Shown: one piece after another, positions 59,721 to 64,000 of the stretch
Layout of the letters: every line of letters begins with the position of its first letter
Position numbering within the stretch: position 1 is the first letter of the stretch
DNA from: Acidipropionibacterium virtanenii
GTDB taxonomy: Bacteria; Actinomycetota; Actinomycetes; Propionibacteriales; Propionibacteriaceae
Assembly: GCF_003325455.1 (NCBI RefSeq)
Contig: NZ_CP025198.1
Coordinates: 62,001 to 126,000 of the forward strand
Direction: 5' to 3'
DNA: 64,000 nt
Program-made: the position numbers and the translations under genes
Notes under the pieces: model-generated
Databases searched by the model: none
Told to the model about the DNA's origin: nothing
What the model saw: the letters and a program-made list of their open reading frames with translations, nothing else

Positions 59721-61238
59721 TCAGGCCAGGGGAAGTGTGAGGGTGACGGTGGTGCCGTGCTGTCCGGACTGGTCGGGCGAGGGCTGGGTCTGCGAGTCGA
59801 TGGTCCTGGAGTCGATGTGCACAGTGCCGTGGTGGGCGTCCATGACGGCGGCGACGATGGACAGTCCCAGGCCGGTGGAGCCCTCGGTGGAGGCGGTGCG
59901 GGCGGTGTCGGCGCGGGCGAAGCGTTCGAAGACGGTCTGGCGTACCGATGCGGGGATGCCCGGGCCGGTGTCGGTGATGGTGAGGGTGGCCAGGCCCTGG
60001 TCGGTGGTGACGGTGGTGGTGACGGTGGTGCCGGGCGGGGTGTGTTTGCGGGCGTTGGACAGGACGTTGATGATGACCTGGACCAGGCGGTCGGGGTCGG
60101 CGGCGACGGTGACGGGGTCGTCGGGCAGGTCGAGGATCCAGGTGTGGTCGGTGCCGGCGGCCTGGGAGTCTGAGACGGCGTTGAGCACGATCTCCACGAG
60201 GTCGGTGGGTGTCAGGTCGAGTTGTTGGTCGTTGTCGAGGCGGGCGAGTAGGAGCATGTCTTCGACCAGACAGCTCATGCGGGTGGCCTGGGCCTGGATG
60301 CGGTTGATGGCGTGGGTGACGGGTTGGGGGGTGCCGGTGGTGCGGTGGGTGAGTTCGGCGTAGCCGCGGATGGAGGCCAGGGGGTTGCGCAGTTCGTGGG
60401 AGGCGTCGGCGACGAATTGGCGGATTTTGGTCTCGGAGCGTTGGCGGGCTTCCAGGGCGCCTTCGACGTTGTTGAGCATGTGGTTGAAGGCGGAGCCGAC
60501 CTGGCCGACCTCGGTGGCGGGGTCTGAGAGGGTGGGTGGGACGCGGACGGGGAGGTTGACCTCTCCGGAGTCCAGGTCGAGTTCGGAGACCTGGTTGGCG
60601 GTGGAGGCCAGCCGGTTGAGGGGCTTGAGGCTGCCCACGACGACCGACCGGCAGATCACTCCGGCCGCGGTCAGCGCCAGCACGGTGAGGCCCGCCTCCA
60701 GCAGGAGCAGGGCGTTGACGGCGTGGTTGACCGACTCCATCGGCAGGGCGACGACGTACACCGTGCCGCTGCGGACCTGGGAGAGCACCCGGTAGGCGCC
60801 GAGCCCGGTGAGGTCGACGTCTCGTCTACGACCGTCGGAGGGGACGGCGAGCAGCTGCCGGAGGGCCTCGGGGGAGGTGGTGGTGACCGTCGAGTTCACC
60901 TGACCCTCGGCCACCATCGACGCGGTCACCTGGCCGTTGGCGCATTCGGCGACGAAGACCGTGCCGAGCAGGTTGCCCAGCACGTCCGAGCCCGGAGCCG
61001 GGCCGCGGCCCGGGGTGACGGCGCAGATGCTGGTGCCCGGGTGCGTGGCCTGCCGGGCACTGGCGGTGTCCAGCTGGCGATCCAGCTGACCCGAGAGGAT
61101 GTGGCGGGTGCCCAGTGTCGTCGCTCCCGCCAGGGCGATGGCCACGACGATGACGATGGCCACCACCCGGGCCAGGAGCCGGCGCCCGAGGGTGCCGGCT
61201 CCTGTCGGGTGGTCGAGCCACGAACCGCGAGCGGTCAC
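59721..61238 (-). CDS. Sensor histidine kinase (HisKA type), translationally coupled to GT39
   Basis: 505 residues. Membrane segments at about 22-44 and 180-200 flank an external sensor domain of about 135 residues. HAMP follows (LNRLASTANQVSELDLDSG), then HisKA with the phospho-His281 in ADASHELRNPLAS, then HATPase_c (N-box NVLSNARKHTPPG near 395, G1 DTGPGIP near 430, G2 GSTGLGLSIV near 459). The GTG start overlaps the GT39 stop (GTGA). No response regulator is adjacent, so its partner is encoded elsewhere or the kinase is an orphan. Confidence 0.9.
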   Translation of the reverse strand: MTARGSWLDHPTGAGTLGRRLLARVVAIVIVVAIALAGATTLGTRHILSGQLDRQLDTASARQATHPGTSICAVTPGRGPAPGSDVLGNLLGTVFVAECANGQVTASMVAEGQVNSTVTTTSPEALRQLLAVPSDGRRRDVDLTGLGAYRVLSQVRSGTVYVVALPMESVNHAVNALLLLEAGLTVLALTAAGVICRSVVVGSLKPLNRLASTANQVSELDLDSGEVNLPVRVPPTLSDPATEVGQVGSAFNHMLNNVEGALEARQRSETKIRQFVADASHELRNPLASIRGYAELTHRTTGTPQPVTHAINRIQAQATRMSCLVEDMLLLARLDNDQQLDLTPTDLVEIVLNAVSDSQAAGTDHTWILDLPDDPVTVAADPDRLVQVIINVLSNARKHTPPGTTVTTTVTTDQGLATLTITDTGPGIPASVRQTVFERFARADTARTASTEGSTGLGLSIVAAVMDAHHGTVHIDSRTIDSQTQPSPDQSGQHGTTVTLTLPLA

Positions 61239-63442
61239 GATGCGGTCGTGCTCAGGTCGTAGACGGTGGTGGAGCCCACGGTCATCTTCTTGAAGGTGGA
61301 GGTGACCCAGCTGGTGATCTGGGAGGCCGAGCCGGATGAACCGCCGGGGCCGCCCGTGCCACCGCCGCCTCCCATTCCGGAGACGATGAAGTAGCGGATC
61401 TGGCCCGAGGCCACCAGCTTCTTGAACTGCGCGAGGGTGACATTCTCATCGCTGCCCGACCAGCCGCCGATCGAGAAGACCGCCGTGTCGGTGGACAGGA
61501 TGTAGCCGGCTGCGGCCTGGTCGCTCACCGCGGCCGCCGACCACTTGGACGACGTCGCATTGAGCAGCTTGACGAGCTGGGCGTTGGACTCGCCGCTCAT
61601 TACCCCGCTGCCCGGAGTCTGACCGCTCTGGGACTGGCCCGGCTGGGAGGTGCCGGAGGGACGCTGCCCCCTCCGGCTGGTCGTGCTGCCTTGGCCGCCC
61701 GATGCACCGCCGGCCTGACCGCCGGGGCCTGTCTGGGCCTTCCCGCCGGTCCTGCTGTTCGCCGTGCCGGTCTGGCCGCCGGGGCCTGTCTGACCACCAC
61801 CGCCTTGGCCGCCGCCCATTCCGCCACCACCCATGCCGCCGCTGGTCGCGCTGGCGGGTCCCGAGAAGGGGGTGGAGCCGGAGTGCCCGACGGCGGCGGT
61901 CGCCACCGTCCACGAGGCACTGGGGGCCGCGGCGGCGATCGTGCCTGCCAGCAGGGCCGCCACGGCGACCTTGCGCAGCCCCTGACCGCCGGAGCGCAGG
62001 CCCCCGAGGACGAGGTGGCCGACGGCGCCGGCGATCGACACCACCAGGGCGGTCCAGCGGATCCACGCGTTCCAGGAGGGAGCGTAGGTCGCCATCAGGT
62101 GGAATCCCCAGAAGCCGGTGAAGGCGAAGGCCACCGCCAGGGTGATCCGCTTGAGCAGGGCCGCGGTCCGGCCGTCCGACCCACGGGGCCAGATCTCGGC
62201 CGCACCGGAGGCGATCGTCCCGCCGATCAGCGGGGCGAGGGCCACGGTGTAGTAGGGGTGGATGGTGCCCTCCATGAAGCTGAACACCGCCGTGGTGGTG
62301 AGCAGCGAGCCGCCCCACAGGATCAGACCGGCGCGCGAGCGGTCCGCGAGCGGACGGCGTCCGCAGCTGATGAGCCCGGCCACCAGGAGCAGCGCGGTCG
62401 CGGGCAGCAGCCAGCTGATCTCGGCGGCGAAGGAGGAGTTGAACATCCTCAGCAGGCCGGTGGAGCCGCCGAAGCTTCCGCCGCCGCCCCCGCCGTTCCC
62501 GGCGCCGCTGAAGATCCGGCCGAGGCCGTTGTAGCCCATCGCCAGTTCCCACAGCGAGTTGTTCGTCGAGCCGCCGATGTAGGGACGCGACGACGCCGGC
62601 CACACCGCGCACAGGGCGATCAGCCAGCCGGCCGAGACGATCATCGAGACCATCGCCGCCAGCAGATGCCAGATCCGCGTCCACCAGGAGCGCCTGGCGC
62701 ACAGCAGGTACACCAGGGCCAGGGCCGGCAGGACCAGCAGGCCCTGCAGCATCTTGGTGAGGAAGGCCAGGCCGATCAGCCACCCGGCCCCCAGCATCCA
62801 CCACAGGGCGCGACGTCCCCGGTCGGACTGCAGCGCCCGGACGATCATGTAGCCGGCCGCCGTGGTGCACAGCACCAGCATGGCGTCGGGGTTGTCGAAG
62901 CGGAACATCATCGCCGCCACCGGCGTCACCGTGACGACGGCACCGGCCAGCAGACCGGCCCCGTGCCCGGACAGCCGTCGCACCGTGCCATAGGTGAGCG
63001 CGACCGTGGCGATGCCCATCAGGGCCTGGGGCAGCAGCAGACTGAAGCTGGAGAAGCCGAAGATGCGGGCCGAGGCGCCCATCACCCAGATGGCCGCAGG
63101 CGGCTTGTCCACGGTGATGGACAGCTGGGAGTCGAGGCTGGCCCACAGCCAGGCGCGCCAGCTCTGGGTGGCCGACTTCACACTGGCCGCGTAGAACTCG
63201 TTGGCGTATCCGGAGTTGGTGAGGTTGACGAGGTAGAGCAGGGCGGTCGCCACCATCAGCCCCCACAGGCCCGGACGGGCCCAGCGGGGGTCCTCGGTGC
63301 GGCCGAGGAATATCCGGGTGAACCGGTTACTGCCCGGTGCCGCGCGCCGCGGTCCCTCGGCCGAACCGGGGCCGGGCGGCGCCGCGGGAACGGGGGGCGC
63401 CGTCGATGCGGTGGGCGAGCTCACCGCAGGTGCGTATGTCAT
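61235..63442 (-). CDS. GT39-family membrane glycosyltransferase (ArnT/YkcB-like), paralogue 2
   Basis: 735 residues. A Pro/Ala-rich N-tail (about 1-40), then about 12 membrane segments with SITVDKPPAAIWVMG carrying Asp112. A Gly/Gln/Thr-rich low-complexity linker (about 535-610) precedes an external domain ending TVGSTTVYDL, shared with paralogue 1. GGAAGG lies seven bases before the ATG. It is the first gene of the cluster; its stop overlaps the kinase start. The two GT39 genes probably arose by duplication and may act on different acceptors. Confidence 0.83.
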   Translation of the reverse strand: MTYAPAVSSPTASTAPPVPAAPPGPGSAEGPRRAAPGSNRFTRIFLGRTEDPRWARPGLWGLMVATALLYLVNLTNSGYANEFYAASVKSATQSWRAWLWASLDSQLSITVDKPPAAIWVMGASARIFGFSSFSLLLPQALMGIATVALTYGTVRRLSGHGAGLLAGAVVTVTPVAAMMFRFDNPDAMLVLCTTAAGYMIVRALQSDRGRRALWWMLGAGWLIGLAFLTKMLQGLLVLPALALVYLLCARRSWWTRIWHLLAAMVSMIVSAGWLIALCAVWPASSRPYIGGSTNNSLWELAMGYNGLGRIFSGAGNGGGGGGSFGGSTGLLRMFNSSFAAEISWLLPATALLLVAGLISCGRRPLADRSRAGLILWGGSLLTTTAVFSFMEGTIHPYYTVALAPLIGGTIASGAAEIWPRGSDGRTAALLKRITLAVAFAFTGFWGFHLMATYAPSWNAWIRWTALVVSIAGAVGHLVLGGLRSGGQGLRKVAVAALLAGTIAAAAPSASWTVATAAVGHSGSTPFSGPASATSGGMGGGGMGGGQGGGGQTGPGGQTGTANSRTGGKAQTGPGGQAGGASGGQGSTTSRRGQRPSGTSQPGQSQSGQTPGSGVMSGESNAQLVKLLNATSSKWSAAAVSDQAAAGYILSTDTAVFSIGGWSGSDENVTLAQFKKLVASGQIRYFIVSGMGGGGGTGGPGGSSGSASQITSWVTSTFKKMTVGSTTVYDLSTTAS

Positions 63443-63582
63443 GGGTCATCCTTCCGCAGACGCGCCTGAGTGCCAGGCGGCCGTCGTCATCCAGAAGTCT
63501 GGAAAAACGCACTGTGCGAAATCTGTGATCCGAGTGTGGTGAGCGGATGAGCCGGGCCGTGGTCGCCGATGACACGACAGCG

Positions 63583-63638
63583 CGCCAGAGTCTGAACGCA
63601 GCGCCAGGAATACCTGGCGCGTCGTGCAGACTCTGGCG
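63583..63638. terminator. Two-tier hairpin between kinase and GT39 genes
   Basis: Outer arms CGCCAGAGTCTG (63583-63594) and its complement (63627-63638) are perfect; the inner stem GCGCCAGG (63601-63608)/CCTGGCGC (63613-63620) is also perfect, with an AATA loop. The outer core matches the hairpin at 55254-55323. It lies 80 bases after the kinase gene's stop. Confidence 0.8.
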
Positions 63639-63718
63639 TTGCGTGGGAACAGGAGGGAGAGGTGGGGACAGGGGTGGAAGGGGGAGAGGGGCCACTGCGC
63701 CTCCACCGGGCGACGACG

Positions 63719-64000
63719 TCAGCGGGTCGGGCCCAGCGGCAGCACCGCGCGAACCCGGAAACCCTCATCGAGGGGGCCGGCCTCCAGCGTTCCGCCCATC
63801 GACGTCACCCGTTCGCGCATGCCCTGCAGACCGTGGCCCCGGCCGTCCCCCTGGACCGCGGCACCATGGCCGTCGTCAACCACCTCGATGGCGATCGTGG
63901 CCGCGCCGTAGCGCACGTCGACGCTCGCCCGGGCGGTCGGGCCGGCGTGCTTGAGGACGTTGGTGACGGCCTCCTGGACCACCCGGTAGGCGGTCAGGCC
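63719..64000 (-). CDS. C-terminal end of a NarL-type sensor histidine kinase (partial)
   Basis: The last 93 residues of a kinase whose start lies beyond 64000. The N-box reads YRVVQEAVTNVLKHAGP and the G1 box DDGHGA; then HGLQGMRERVTSMGGTLEAG, the ending typical of DesK/LiaS/NarX-type (HisKA_3) kinases. The phospho-His region is outside the window. Its response regulator is probably further out. The GT39 cluster starts on the same strand 276 bases downstream, separated by a terminator hairpin. Confidence 0.88.
   Translation of the reverse strand, partial: GLTAYRVVQEAVTNVLKHAGPTARASVDVRYGAATIAIEVVDDGHGAAVQGDGRGHGLQGMRERVTSMGGTLEAGPLDEGFRVRAVLPLGPTR

Overview
The window is high-GC DNA from a Gram-positive actinobacterium. 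The signs are strong G/C third-position bias, many ATGA/GTGA gene overlaps, probable leaderless starts, a sugar ABC importer without its own ATPase, and a Tad/Flp pilus locus with a LysM-BTAD protein. A Propionibacteriaceae-type host fits the formate-tetrahydrofolate ligase, methylmalonate-semialdehyde dehydrogenase and polyol PTS genes, but that placement is inference. I see no rRNA, tRNA or CRISPR array.

Layout. 1-5.97 kb: end of a probable polyol(-phosphate) dehydrogenase, galactitol-type PTS IIB/IIC/IIA, an FGGY kinase, a GpsA-like dehydrogenase and a HAD phosphatase. 6.1-8.2 kb: YtrA-type GntR regulator with an ABC exporter. 8.3-10.6 kb: a domain-permuted lipoate ligase, then a decayed patch (broken winged-helix-like gene, P-type ATPase remnant). 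10.6-15.6 kb: GlnPQ importer with two fused substrate-binding domains, a HisC-like aminotransferase and a patatin. 15.9-22.7 kb: amino-sugar ABC importer, BadF-type sugar kinase, MurQ etherase (apparent frameshift) and a GNAT. 22.7-24 kb: small hypothetical gene and a lipoprotein. 24.1-33.1 kb: Tad/Flp pilus operon. 33.2-40.5 kb: MmsA-type dehydrogenase, AraC/LysE pair, a toxin-antitoxin-like pair, a ketopantoate-reductase-like gene behind a leader-peptide attenuator, and an MFS protein. 40.8-44.8 kb: fhs, small genes, a second related toxin-antitoxin-like pair and a sigma-like protein. 45-53.7 kb: MacB-type ABC system, NarL-type response regulator, RtcB, VapBC-type module, DHA2-type MFS transporter. 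53.9-55.2 kb: IS30-family element. 55.3-63.4 kb: minus-strand cell-envelope glycosylation cluster (two GT39 proteins, GtrA, GT2, a small secreted protein and a histidine kinase without an adjacent regulator). 63.7-64 kb: end of another histidine kinase.

How genes work together. The first operon imports and phosphorylates a sugar alcohol and then oxidises it. The amino-sugar importer, kinase and MurQ look like a peptidoglycan-sugar salvage set. The Tad operon supplies anchor, localisation factor, ATPase, two platform proteins, a pilin and two pseudopilins, but no prepilin peptidase is in view. The glycosylation cluster resembles YkcB/YkcC-type systems that glycosylate envelope polymers with lipid-linked sugars.

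Gene ends carry unusually long two-tier hairpins, some of which recur as related copies. The most interesting regulatory structure is at 38981-39151: a promoter, a 13-codon leader peptide with rare Leu and Ile codons, mutually exclusive hairpins, and a U-tract terminator before a ketopantoate-reductase-like gene.
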